Assembly: GCF_965118895.1 (NCBI RefSeq)
Contig: NZ_CBCPJJ010000008.1
Coordinates: 434,001 to 498,000, forward strand
Reading direction: 5' to 3'
DNA: 64,000 nucleotides
From: Rahnella inusitata_A
GTDB taxonomy: Bacteria > Pseudomonadota > Gammaproteobacteria > Enterobacterales > Enterobacteriaceae
The notes below the pieces were generated by a model, which saw only the letters and a list, made by a program, of their open reading frames with translations, did no database searches and was not told the origin of the DNA. Of this stretch, positions 55,181 to 63,554 are shown one piece after another. Numbering within the stretch: the first letter of the stretch is position 1; every line of letters begins with the position of its first letter. Made by a program: the position numbers and the translations under genes.

Positions 55181-56072
55181 CCCCCCTTTGCCCCTCCCCC
55201 AGCGCCCATAATTTCCGCCTTATCAGTTGCTTAAGCTTGAGCGCCGCCTGGGATACCGGCTGGTCACGCCTGTTCAGCAAAATCACCTCAAAGGGTAACG
55301 GCTCTGTCACCTCACAAATTTTAAGCTGACCGACATACCGCTGGGCAGTAAACGTGTCGACTACGCCAACGCCACCTCCGGCCAGCACCATATCGGCGAT
55401 GACGGAATAGGTTTTGATATGCAAAGAAGACTGCGGGGTCAGGCCGTTTTCCCGCAGGACGCGGTTGAGCACCAGTCCGAGCGGATCCTGCTGCTGTAGC
55501 ATCATCAGGTCGTTTTCACAGAGCCACGCCAGCGACACCGGGCCTTCGACCGGGCAATCCTTCGGTAACAATGCGACCATATTGCCCTGATAGATGGACT
55601 CCGAAACCAGCTCCTGCGTGGCGGGCTCACCGAAGGCCAGTGCGAAATCCATTTTGTATTGCAGTAAATCCTGACTCAGCGTGTTGAAGTGTCCGGTCAC
55701 CAGTTCCACGCTGCCGCCGGGGGTCTGACGGCGGAAATCGACCAGTACCGGCGCCATCACGCTGTGACCCAGCGCGTGAGCGGAACCGATGCGCACATGC
55801 TGGCCTTCGCCCTGCCGCAACTGCTCCGCCAGCGCACCGATCGCCTGAATATGGCTGAACAACGCCTCGACTTCCGGCATCAGCCTGCGCCCTTCCGGCG
55901 TCACGATTAACCCCTGCGGCGTGCGGTCAAACAGCGTGAAACCCAGCTGCTGCTCGGCGTGATTGAGAACACGGCTGACGTTCGGTTGCGACACATTCAG
56001 CAAGCGCGCCGCGCCGCTGACGCTGCCCGCCTGCAAAACCGCCTGAAACACTTCAATGTGACGTAAGCGCAT
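55173..56072 (-). CDS. LysR-type transcriptional regulator of the peptide operon
   Basis: 299-residue regulator. The N-terminal helix-turn-helix is SGAARLLNVSQPNVSRVLNH (about residues 19-38), followed by LGFTLFDRTPQGL. The C-terminal ligand domain has GHFNTLSQDLLQYKMDFALA. It starts 8 bp after the D-aminopeptidase gene, so it is the last gene of the operon rather than divergent, which is unusual for LysR proteins. Its target is probably this operon, by inference. The final codons (GEGQRGGA) and stop lie at the edge of the long repeat, so the C-terminus may have been altered by that junction. Confidence 0.88.
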   Translation of the reverse strand: MRLRHIEVFQAVLQAGSVSGAARLLNVSQPNVSRVLNHAEQQLGFTLFDRTPQGLIVTPEGRRLMPEVEALFSHIQAIGALAEQLRQGEGQHVRIGSAHALGHSVMAPVLVDFRRQTPGGSVELVTGHFNTLSQDLLQYKMDFALAFGEPATQELVSESIYQGNMVALLPKDCPVEGPVSLAWLCENDLMMLQQQDPLGLVLNRVLRENGLTPQSSLHIKTYSVIADMVLAGGGVGVVDTFTAQRYVGQLKICEVTEPLPFEVILLNRRDQPVSQAALKLKQLIRRKLWALGEGQRGGA

Positions 56073-56080
56073 GTGTTGCC

Positions 56081-56902
56081 TTATTTCTGAGTCGTCGCCA
56101 GATACGAAAACGCACTCAGCAAGCTGATGATGTTCGCCACGTTCGGGCTGTGATAGCCGACGGTGACCGCATCCAGACGCTCAACCCCGGGGATCAGGCA
56201 GAACAAATCGGCCAGCACCGGTCGGGCGGTCATCAGTTCGAGATGATACGGCGGGCTGAATCTTCCGGCGGTGAGCGGCGCGGGCTTACTGACCGCCAGC
56301 GTGGCGTGTTTGCGGATTTTCGCACGTGCGATTGCCGGGCTGTCGGATTCGGCAGCGTTGGCGGAAATCGCGCGTTTAACGCAGACATATTGCGATTCAG
56401 GATAATGGCGACGGATCCAGGTTTCGAGATGATCATCGCCGGTCACCAGCCACAGCGGGACGTTCAGTTCAGCACCTGCGGCAGCGTACAAATCGCTTTC
56501 GCCGACCACGTTACCGTTGAGTTTGACGCGGTAAAAAGCGCGGCCATTAATGGTATGCGCCAGCACGCCATTTTCACCCGCGGCAGTATGAAAACCGACG
56601 AACATCAGGCCGTCGTACTGCTGTTGCTGCAACCCTTCCACCATCGAGAGACCGCGCGGTTTGCCCTGCACCAGACGGGCGCGCGGGTCGATTTTGTCAG
56701 CGCGCAGGTTTTGCATCATCGCATGGCTGTCGGCTACCGTGACTTCCGTCGCGCCACCGGCAAACGCGCCGTCAATCGCCGCGTTCACTTCCTGTTCCAT
56801 CAGCGCCCGCGCTGCGTCGTAATCGGCATTGCCGGGGCTGCATTGTTCAGGGCGCATCACGCCCGCAATACCTTCGATGTCAGCAGAGATAAAAATTTTC
56901 AT
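56081..56902 (-). CDS. DppA-like D-aminopeptidase (peptidase M55)
   Basis: 273-residue zinc aminopeptidase family. The B. subtilis homologue DppA removes D-alanine from D-Ala-D-Ala and similar peptides. The N-terminus MKIFISADIEGIAGV has the DxE zinc ligands. VADSHAMMQN and MFVGFHTAAGENG carry the metal histidines, followed by HTINGR and ESDLYAAAGAELNVP. It is coupled to the upstream DmpA-like gene by a 4-base ATGA overlap. The operon context, with an L-Ala-D/L-Glu epimerase, supports a role on D-amino-acid peptides. Confidence 0.88.
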   Translation of the reverse strand: MKIFISADIEGIAGVMRPEQCSPGNADYDAARALMEQEVNAAIDGAFAGGATEVTVADSHAMMQNLRADKIDPRARLVQGKPRGLSMVEGLQQQQYDGLMFVGFHTAAGENGVLAHTINGRAFYRVKLNGNVVGESDLYAAAGAELNVPLWLVTGDDHLETWIRRHYPESQYVCVKRAISANAAESDSPAIARAKIRKHATLAVSKPAPLTAGRFSPPYHLELMTARPVLADLFCLIPGVERLDAVTVGYHSPNVANIISLLSAFSYLATTQK

Positions 56903-58008
56903 GATAGGTTCCCTTTTAAATTGGCCAGGTTGTCGAGGACGTCACTCAGCCCCAGCCGGAAATGTCCGTCGAAGCCGCAGACGGTTTCGGCGCTGAGCAT
57001 GGCGTCAATAACTGCATGCTCGGTGGCGTCGGCGGCCAGCGCCAGTAAAGGCTCGAGCTTATCATCGGTGAGCGTGACACCGTCACGCTGCGTGGAAAAT
57101 GCCAGCGCGATATCACCTGAACCATGCCCCCAGTAGCTGCCCAGACGCCCGAGCCCGGCACCGGCGCGTTTGGCGATGCGGCCGAGCTGGCGACTGTTGA
57201 GATGACGATCGCAGGCCATAATGATGATGACTGAACCGGCATCAATCGGCGGCGCGGTTTGCGGCGAAATCACTGGCGCGATCTTTGACAAGACATCGGC
57301 GATAGCATCACCGGCACGCACGCCGTCGAGCGTCAGTTCAGAGAGTGTACCGAAGTTGGCCAGTACCAGTACGCCAAGCGTGGCATTGAGCTCTTCGCAC
57401 CAGCGCGACGCGGTGCCGATGCCGCCTTTCAGGCCGAAGCTGCTCATGCCGCGCCCTGCTCCCACGCTGCCACGGGCGAATGTATTTGTCGCGCCGTCGA
57501 GTGCGGTGAGTGCATCATCTTCGCTCACCGCCATGGCCTGAATATCGTTGAGCCAGAAGTCGTTACATTCGAGGATCACCGGGTTGATAGTCGCATCTGG
57601 GCGGCCAATCTGCGGAAACTGATGGCAACTGCGTTTTATCATGGCATTAAACAACGCGCCGGTAGCAAAGGTATTACTGAGCAGAACCGGCGTTTGCAGC
57701 TGCCCCAGCTCCATCACCTGAATCAGCCCCATTGGTTTGGCAAAGCCGTTAAGCACTGCCACGCCGCACGGTAAAGGCTGCTGATAGAGATTGTCGCCGG
57801 GCGGCACGATTGCCGTAACGCCGGTCTGTACGTCCCCCGCCGCCAGCGTGCTGTGACCGACGGTGACACCGGCGACGTCAGTTATCGAGTTAGTCGCCCC
57901 GCACGGAAAGCGTGGGCGAAAGATCTGACGCGTCGAGCGCCAGCGTTGCAGCAGCGCGGCCAGTGCCTGCTGCGTGAATTCATCGGGTTCTGGGTATTGC
58001 GGATGCAT
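56899..58008 (-). CDS. DmpA/BapA-like aminopeptidase (peptidase family S58)
   Basis: 369-residue N-terminal-nucleophile aminopeptidase. This family self-cleaves and removes N-terminal D- or beta-amino acids. GVTVGHSTL, GFAKPMGLIQVMELGQLQTP, FARGSVGAGRGMSSFGLKGG and DAGSVIIIMACDRHL are conserved. The likely self-cleavage is Gly258|Ser259 in the last motif. The start at 58008 has GGAAGAGAG upstream. No signal peptide is seen, so it acts on imported peptides in the cytoplasm. Confidence 0.88.
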   Translation of the reverse strand: MHPQYPEPDEFTQQALAALLQRWRSTRQIFRPRFPCGATNSITDVAGVTVGHSTLAAGDVQTGVTAIVPPGDNLYQQPLPCGVAVLNGFAKPMGLIQVMELGQLQTPVLLSNTFATGALFNAMIKRSCHQFPQIGRPDATINPVILECNDFWLNDIQAMAVSEDDALTALDGATNTFARGSVGAGRGMSSFGLKGGIGTASRWCEELNATLGVLVLANFGTLSELTLDGVRAGDAIADVLSKIAPVISPQTAPPIDAGSVIIIMACDRHLNSRQLGRIAKRAGAGLGRLGSYWGHGSGDIALAFSTQRDGVTLTDDKLEPLLALAADATEHAVIDAMLSAETVCGFDGHFRLGLSDVLDNLANLKGNLS

Positions 58009-58040
58009 CTCTCTTCCATTTCAGCGGGTTAGTCATCAGG

Positions 58041-58952
58041 CTATTTCTTCAGTTTAGGATCCAACGTGTCGCGCAGCGCGTCGCCAAGTAAATTAAATGC
58101 CAAAACCGTGAGAAATATCGCCAGCCCCGGAAAAACGCTGACGTTCCATTTGCCCGCCATCATCATATTACGGCTCATCGCCAGAATATTGCCCCACTCC
58201 GGGACGTCCGGTTCCGGGCCGAGGCCGATAAAGCTCAGGCTGGCGGCGGTCAGAATACTGGTGCCGATGCGCATGGTGAAATAGACAATCACGTTCGACA
58301 ACGTGCCCGGCAGGATGTGGCGCAAAATCACCACGCGATCCGGCGCACCGACGCAGCGCACAGCTTCCACGTAGGCACTTTGTTTAATGGAAAGCGTCGC
58401 GGCGCGCACGATGCGGGCGAAGACCGGCACGCTGAACACGGCGACGGCAATAATCACGTTGTTCAGGCCAGGGCCGAGGATCGCCACCACCGCAATCGCC
58501 AGCAACATGCCGGGAAATGCGAACAGCACGTCGGAGCCGCGCATGATCAGCATATCCAGCCATTTGCCGTAATAGCCAGCCAGCAAGCCGAGCAGCACAC
58601 CGGCAATCATACCGAGCGTCACCGAAAAAATGCCGACATACAGAGAAATCCTGGCGCCAAAGATAATGCGGCTGAGCACGTCACGGCCTAAATCATCGGT
58701 GCCAAACCAGTGTTCTGCCGTCGGACCGACGCCGAGCGCCATCCAGTCAGGCGTCATCGGGTCATAGGGTGCCAGCCAGGGTGCGAACACCGCCACCAGA
58801 ACCAGCAGCAAAATAAATCCGCCGGAAACCAGCGCCATCGGATGGCGTAAAAACGTGTGGAAAAAGTCATACCACGGCGAACGGATATCGTCGTGGTGCG
58901 CGGCAACCGCAGCCGGTTGGGTTTCTCCCAGCGGAGAGACGGGATCGGTCAT
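58041..58952 (-). CDS. gsiD: ABC peptide importer permease, GsiD/DppC type
   Basis: 303-residue inner-membrane permease. After the first helix, FGTDDLGRDVLSRIIFGAR is the DppC-type motif. The EAA loop is APDRVVILRHILPGTLSNV, followed by SLSFIGLGPEPDVPEWG. It follows the GsiC-type gene by 9 bp and precedes the DmpA-like gene by 32 bp. The name GsiD marks the closest E. coli family member; glutathione as substrate is not proven. Confidence 0.85.
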   Translation of the reverse strand: MTDPVSPLGETQPAAVAAHHDDIRSPWYDFFHTFLRHPMALVSGGFILLLVLVAVFAPWLAPYDPMTPDWMALGVGPTAEHWFGTDDLGRDVLSRIIFGARISLYVGIFSVTLGMIAGVLLGLLAGYYGKWLDMLIMRGSDVLFAFPGMLLAIAVVAILGPGLNNVIIAVAVFSVPVFARIVRAATLSIKQSAYVEAVRCVGAPDRVVILRHILPGTLSNVIVYFTMRIGTSILTAASLSFIGLGPEPDVPEWGNILAMSRNMMMAGKWNVSVFPGLAIFLTVLAFNLLGDALRDTLDPKLKK

Positions 58953-58961
58953 GTGCAGCTC

Positions 58962-59882
58962 CTAGCGCAGGCGGATAGCAGGATTGACAACGGCGTACAG
59001 CATATCAACCAGCAGATTAATCAGAATAAATTCGAACACGAACAGCATCACCAGCGCCTGAATTACCGGCTGATCCTGTGTCTTGATCGACTCGATCAGC
59101 AACCAGCCCAGTCCCGGCCAGCTGAACACGCTTTCGACAATGATCGACCCGCCGAGGAGGAAACCAAACTGCAGGCCCAGCATGGTGATGATGGGGATCA
59201 GTGCGTTGCGCATGATGTGTTTCCAGATCACCAGCCGGGCGCGTAATCCTTTGGCTCTGGCGGTGCGCACATAGTCTTCCTGCGCGACGTCGAGAAATGC
59301 CGAACGGGTAAAGCGCGCCATGACGGCCGCTACCGAGGAACCGAGGGTGATCGCCGGCAAAATGATGTCGGTAGGCTGATTAAATCCACTGACCGCAAAC
59401 AGCCCGAACGGCATCGCGACAAACTGAATCAGCAGCAGTCCGAGCCAGAACGGCGGCATGGAAATTCCGCCGACCGCCATGCTCATCAGCGTCCAGTCCT
59501 GCCATTTTCCGCGTTTGAGCGCCGACACGACACCAATCACCAGCCCCAGCACCACCGACCATGCGAAACCCGCCAGCGCTAACAAAAGCGTCGGCATAAA
59601 TCCGCTTTCGATCACACCTGATACCGGCTGACGCGTGCGATAGGTCGTCCCCAGATCGCCATGCACCATGCCATTAAGCCAGTGCCAGTACTGTGCAGGC
59701 AGCGGATCGTTGAGGCCAAGCAGTTCCCGCGCGGACTCAACCGCCTCAATCGGCGCATCCTGTCCGGCGTAAATACGCGCAGGGTCACCCGGCAGCAGCT
59801 TAATAAAACCAAAGACCAGCAAGGAGACCACCAGTAAAACCGGGATCATCTCCAGTATCCGGCGAATAAAATAGGTCAGCAT
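58962..59882 (-). CDS. gsiC: ABC peptide importer permease, GsiC/DppB type
   Basis: 306-residue permease starting MLTYFIRRILEMIPVL. LLPGDPARIYAG and LGLNDPLPAQYWHWL are the typical periplasmic segment. KGLRARLVIWKHIMRNAL is the EAA loop, and VESVFSWPGLGWLLI the C-terminal motif. It is separated from the binding-protein gene by repeat copy D, the only long gap within this operon. Confidence 0.87.
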   Translation of the reverse strand: MLTYFIRRILEMIPVLLVVSLLVFGFIKLLPGDPARIYAGQDAPIEAVESARELLGLNDPLPAQYWHWLNGMVHGDLGTTYRTRQPVSGVIESGFMPTLLLALAGFAWSVVLGLVIGVVSALKRGKWQDWTLMSMAVGGISMPPFWLGLLLIQFVAMPFGLFAVSGFNQPTDIILPAITLGSSVAAVMARFTRSAFLDVAQEDYVRTARAKGLRARLVIWKHIMRNALIPIITMLGLQFGFLLGGSIIVESVFSWPGLGWLLIESIKTQDQPVIQALVMLFVFEFILINLLVDMLYAVVNPAIRLR

Positions 59883-59917
59883 AGATGTGTTTCCCTGGTT
59901 TCCCTGAATTCAGTTAA

Positions 59918-60024
59918 CTCCCTCCCCTGCGAAGGGGAGTGTTGGGGTGGGGTATTAATGGCAACTCTGAATCTGAAGTTGTCTGCTAAACCCTCTCCCA
60001 ACCTCCCCCTTCGCAGTGGGAGGA
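59918..60024 (-). repeat. Dispersed intergenic repeat, copy D
   Basis: Begins CTCCCTCCCCTGCGAAGGGG and ends in the inverted block CCCCCTTCGCAGTGGGAGG. The inner GTTGGGGTGGGGTATTAATG and the inverted ACTTC...GAGTTGCCATTA stretch match copy B. It lies between the gsiB-type and gsiC-type genes. Confidence 0.8.
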
Positions 60025-60033
60025 GCAAAAAAA

Positions 60034-61578
60034 TCACTTAAACTGTGCCTGATTGAAGACAAGCGAACCGTCCGCCAGCATGTAGACGCCGGTCAGATCC
60101 TTACTTTTGCCCACCAGATTGTCCGGCACGCCGAGGAAGGCGACCGGGGCATCGGCCCACAGCAGTTTCTGCGCATCGGCATAAGCGGCTTTACGTTTTT
60201 CGATATCGGCCGTTTGCAGCCCGGCGGTAATGGCCGCATCGACCTGTTTGTTGCTGTAGTAAGAGACGTTGTAGGCAGACGGGATCCAGGATTCAGTGGC
60301 AAACAGCGGACGCAGCGCCCAGTCGGCGTCGCCGGTAGAGGCCGACCACGCGCCATAGTACATTTCGACTTTGGCATCAGCCGGTTTCGGCGTGCTCCAC
60401 AGACGCTGGTTGAGCGTACCGGAATCCATCGGCACCAGTTTGACGCGCACGCCGATAAGCGACAGCTGCTGTTTGAGGAACTGCGCGCTGCGGATGCGAT
60501 CGGTTTTGTTCGAGCTCCACATTTCCACGTCGAAGCCCTTCTCGTATCCAGCTTCTTTCATCAGCTCTTTAGCTTTGGCGATGTTGTAGCTGTAATCCGG
60601 CGTGGATTGCTTCTGGTAGAACTGAACGTTTTTCGGCAGCGGCGACGTTGAAGGTGAACCCATCCCGGCGAAACCGACTTTCAGCCACAGATTGCGATCC
60701 ACGGCGTAGTTGATCGCCTGTCGGACGCGCACGTCTGAAAACTCTTTTTTCTGGGTGTTAAACGCGATGTAGTACAAATAGATGCCCGGATTTTGCGAAA
60801 TATCCAGCTTCGGATCGCTTTTCACGGTATCTACCAGGTCAGACGGCAGCGGATAGACCGCTTCCACGCCGCCGGATTTCAGTTTCGCCACCTGCGTGGA
60901 GTCTTCCGGCGTCGGGTACAGCGTCACGGAATCGACTTTCGGCCAGCCTTTCTGCCAGTAGTTGTCGAACTTCACCAGCTTGACGTCTTTGCCCTGCTGC
61001 CATTCGACGAATTTGAACGGACCGGTACCGACCGGATGCACGCTCAGATCCTGCTCGTTCGGATACTGTTTTAACGAGGCCGGGCTGTGCATGACCGCTG
61101 AAGGGTGTGCCAGCGTGTTGATCATCGCGCCGAACGGTTTGTTCAGGGTGATTTTGACCTGATACGGCGTCAGCACGTCCACGGATTTGATCATGCTAAA
61201 CAGCGAATTACGCTTGAGTTTATTGGCCGGATTGGCAAGACGATCGAGGTTGATTTTTACTGCCTCGGCGTTGAACGGCGTGCCGTCCTGGAACGTCACG
61301 TCGTGGCGCAGATTGAGGGTGAATTCAGTCGCATCGGCGTTGCTGGAGTAATCGGTGGCCAGCACCGGTATCACAGCCATTTTGCTGTCGAACTGGAATA
61401 AGCGTTCAAAGATGCCGCTCTGAATGGAATAGCTCAGTGTATCCGTGGTGTCGTGCGGGTCGAAACCGGTCACGTCTGCATACATGGAAATGCGCAGGTC
61501 TTTGGCCTGTGCTGAAGCGGCGAAACAGAGCGCCAGACCGGCCGCGATAAGGCTTTTACGTAGAAACGTCGAGTGCAT
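60034..61578 (-). CDS. gsiB: Peptide-binding protein of the importer, GsiB type
   Basis: 514-residue SBP5-family periplasmic protein. The start MHSTFLRKS at 61578 has GGGG upstream. The signal peptide ends ASAQAKDL (about residue 25). FQDGTPFNAEAVKINLDR is the SBP5 signature, and WSASTGDADWALRPLFA is a close match to GsiB. E. coli GsiB binds glutathione. Given the enzymes in this operon, the ligand here may be another gamma-glutamyl or D-amino-acid peptide. Confidence 0.88.
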   Translation of the reverse strand: MHSTFLRKSLIAAGLALCFAASAQAKDLRISMYADVTGFDPHDTTDTLSYSIQSGIFERLFQFDSKMAVIPVLATDYSSNADATEFTLNLRHDVTFQDGTPFNAEAVKINLDRLANPANKLKRNSLFSMIKSVDVLTPYQVKITLNKPFGAMINTLAHPSAVMHSPASLKQYPNEQDLSVHPVGTGPFKFVEWQQGKDVKLVKFDNYWQKGWPKVDSVTLYPTPEDSTQVAKLKSGGVEAVYPLPSDLVDTVKSDPKLDISQNPGIYLYYIAFNTQKKEFSDVRVRQAINYAVDRNLWLKVGFAGMGSPSTSPLPKNVQFYQKQSTPDYSYNIAKAKELMKEAGYEKGFDVEMWSSNKTDRIRSAQFLKQQLSLIGVRVKLVPMDSGTLNQRLWSTPKPADAKVEMYYGAWSASTGDADWALRPLFATESWIPSAYNVSYYSNKQVDAAITAGLQTADIEKRKAAYADAQKLLWADAPVAFLGVPDNLVGKSKDLTGVYMLADGSLVFNQAQFK

Positions 61579-61623
61579 AGTATTCCCCTGTGTATTCAAA
61601 TAATTAACATAGTGATGAATAAC

Positions 61624-63507
61624 TTAGACAGACACCCAGTGGTGCGGAGCGACCTGACTGTATTTAATTTTTTCTATCTGAACGCCGGCCGGATGCACCG
61701 GCGATTTCACTTCCGCCTCGTCAAAATTGCGTAACGCACGCCGGGCAGGATCCGCGACCGGCACGGAGCTGAGCAGCCGTCGGGTATAAGGGTGCTGCGG
61801 GTTGCTGAACACCGAATCTCGCGGGCCAATTTCCACGATCTGCCCGCTGTACATCACCGCCACGCGGTTGGCGATACGTTCCACCACCGCCATGTCGTGC
61901 GAGATAAACAGCCACGCGACGCCGGTATCCCGCTGTAAATCCATCATCAGATTCACCACCTGCGCCTGAACTGATACATCCAGCGCGGAGACTGCTTCGT
62001 CGGCGATAATGACCTGCGGCTGTAATGCCATCGCACGCGCAATCGCGATGCGCTGACGCTGACCGCCGGAAAATTCGTGGGGGTAACGGCGGGCGAAGGA
62101 CGGATCCAATCCGACACTTTTCAGCAGCTGGTTAACGGTCGGCGTGGCGTCGGCCAGCGACTTTTTCAGGCCGTGAAGTAATAAAGGTTCGGCAATGGAA
62201 AAACCGACGGTCAGTCGCGGATTCAGCGACGCATACGGATCCTGAAACACCATCTGGATCTGACGACGCACGGCCTGAAACGGCGTGTCGCGCATCAGCG
62301 TAATTTCTTTGCCTTTAAGGTGAATGCTTTCGGATTCGCTGCCGACCAGCCGCAAAATCGCCCGGCCAGTGGTGGATTTGCCACAACCGCTCTCGCCGAC
62401 CAGCGCCAGCGTTTCCCCCGGCCAGATGGAAAAATCGATCTGCTCAACGGCATGAACTTCTTTGGTGATACAGGAAAGCAGACCGGAGCGGATTGGATAA
62501 CAGACCCGCAACCCGCGTACGTCGAGCAGCGGAGGTGCATCGTAATTCGCGGTCTTTTGATCGTCATCAGGCAACAAAATGTGAGCCTCATCACCTGCAA
62601 CCGATTGCCTTTCCGCGCCATTTTTTGGGCTCATGGCGGCACCGGCCTGAGTGCTCAGCAGCGGGAAACGGCGCGGCCACTTCAGCCCCTGCATATCGCC
62701 CAGTTTCGGGACGGCAGCAAGCAATGCGCGGGTATAAGGATGCTGCGCGTTGGCAAAAATATCGGTCACGCTACCCTGTTCCACCACCTTGCCCTGATAC
62801 ATCACCACCACGCGATCGGCGATTTCCGCCACCACGCCCATGTCGTGCGTGATAAACAGCACTGACATGTCGGTGCCTTTTTGCAGATCGCGCAGGATTT
62901 GCAGAATGCGCGCCTGCACCGTGACGTCCAGCGCCGTGGTCGGCTCGTCGGCGATTAACAGCGCCGGGTCGCAGGCCAGCGCCTGCGCTATCATCACGCG
63001 CTGACGCATCCCGCCAGAAAGTTCATGCGGATAACATTTAAGAATTCGTTCAACGTCCGGGATGCGAACCTGCGTCAGCAGTTCTCGGGCTTTGATCAAC
63101 GCGTTAGCTTTGGTCGCCATGCCGTGATCGAGCAGCCCTTCGGTGAGCTGGTCACCGACGCGCAGCACCGGGTTAAGCGAGGTCATCGGCTCCTGAAAAA
63201 TCATCGACATTTCCTGGCCGCGCAGCTTACGACGCGCCTCTGCCGACAGTGAATTCAGCGTATGCCGCGTGCCGTTGCGCCCGAAGAAATCAATGCTGCC
63301 CGCATCAATGTGCGCGGAATCGGGCAGTAATCCCATCACGCTCAGTGAAGTGACGGACTTGCCGGAGCCGCTTTCACCAACCACCGCCACCACTTCACCT
63401 TTATTAATAGAGAAGGAAACGCCTTTCAGCGCCTGAGTTTTGCCCTGCCGCCCGGAGAACGTCACCGATAAATCGTTAATCTGTAAGATGGTTACGGGCT
63501 CATTCAT
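61624..63507 (-). CDS. gsiA: Double-domain ABC ATPase, GsiA type
   Basis: 627-residue ATPase with two complete nucleotide-binding domains. The first has GESGSGKSV, LSGGMRQRVMIAQAL and LLIADEPTTALD. The second has GESGCGKST, FSGGQRQRIAIARAM and VIIADEAVSALD. A linker of about 70 residues (about 285-355) joins them. The ATG at 63507 has AAGGAG upstream. It powers both permeases as a single polypeptide, as in E. coli GsiA. Confidence 0.92.
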   Translation of the reverse strand: MNEPVTILQINDLSVTFSGRQGKTQALKGVSFSINKGEVVAVVGESGSGKSVTSLSVMGLLPDSAHIDAGSIDFFGRNGTRHTLNSLSAEARRKLRGQEMSMIFQEPMTSLNPVLRVGDQLTEGLLDHGMATKANALIKARELLTQVRIPDVERILKCYPHELSGGMRQRVMIAQALACDPALLIADEPTTALDVTVQARILQILRDLQKGTDMSVLFITHDMGVVAEIADRVVVMYQGKVVEQGSVTDIFANAQHPYTRALLAAVPKLGDMQGLKWPRRFPLLSTQAGAAMSPKNGAERQSVAGDEAHILLPDDDQKTANYDAPPLLDVRGLRVCYPIRSGLLSCITKEVHAVEQIDFSIWPGETLALVGESGCGKSTTGRAILRLVGSESESIHLKGKEITLMRDTPFQAVRRQIQMVFQDPYASLNPRLTVGFSIAEPLLLHGLKKSLADATPTVNQLLKSVGLDPSFARRYPHEFSGGQRQRIAIARAMALQPQVIIADEAVSALDVSVQAQVVNLMMDLQRDTGVAWLFISHDMAVVERIANRVAVMYSGQIVEIGPRDSVFSNPQHPYTRRLLSSVPVADPARRALRNFDEAEVKSPVHPAGVQIEKIKYSQVAPHHWVSV

Positions 63508-63554
63508 CAAAAAACGTCTCCTTTATTGAGGTCAGTAATGTGTGATTTGGGCAA

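Noticed and set aside
28979..60024. Dispersed short repeats as ERIC or REP elements
   Set aside because: The ends and core do not match the ERIC 127 bp sequence or the E. coli REP consensus as I remember them, so they are reported as an unnamed family.
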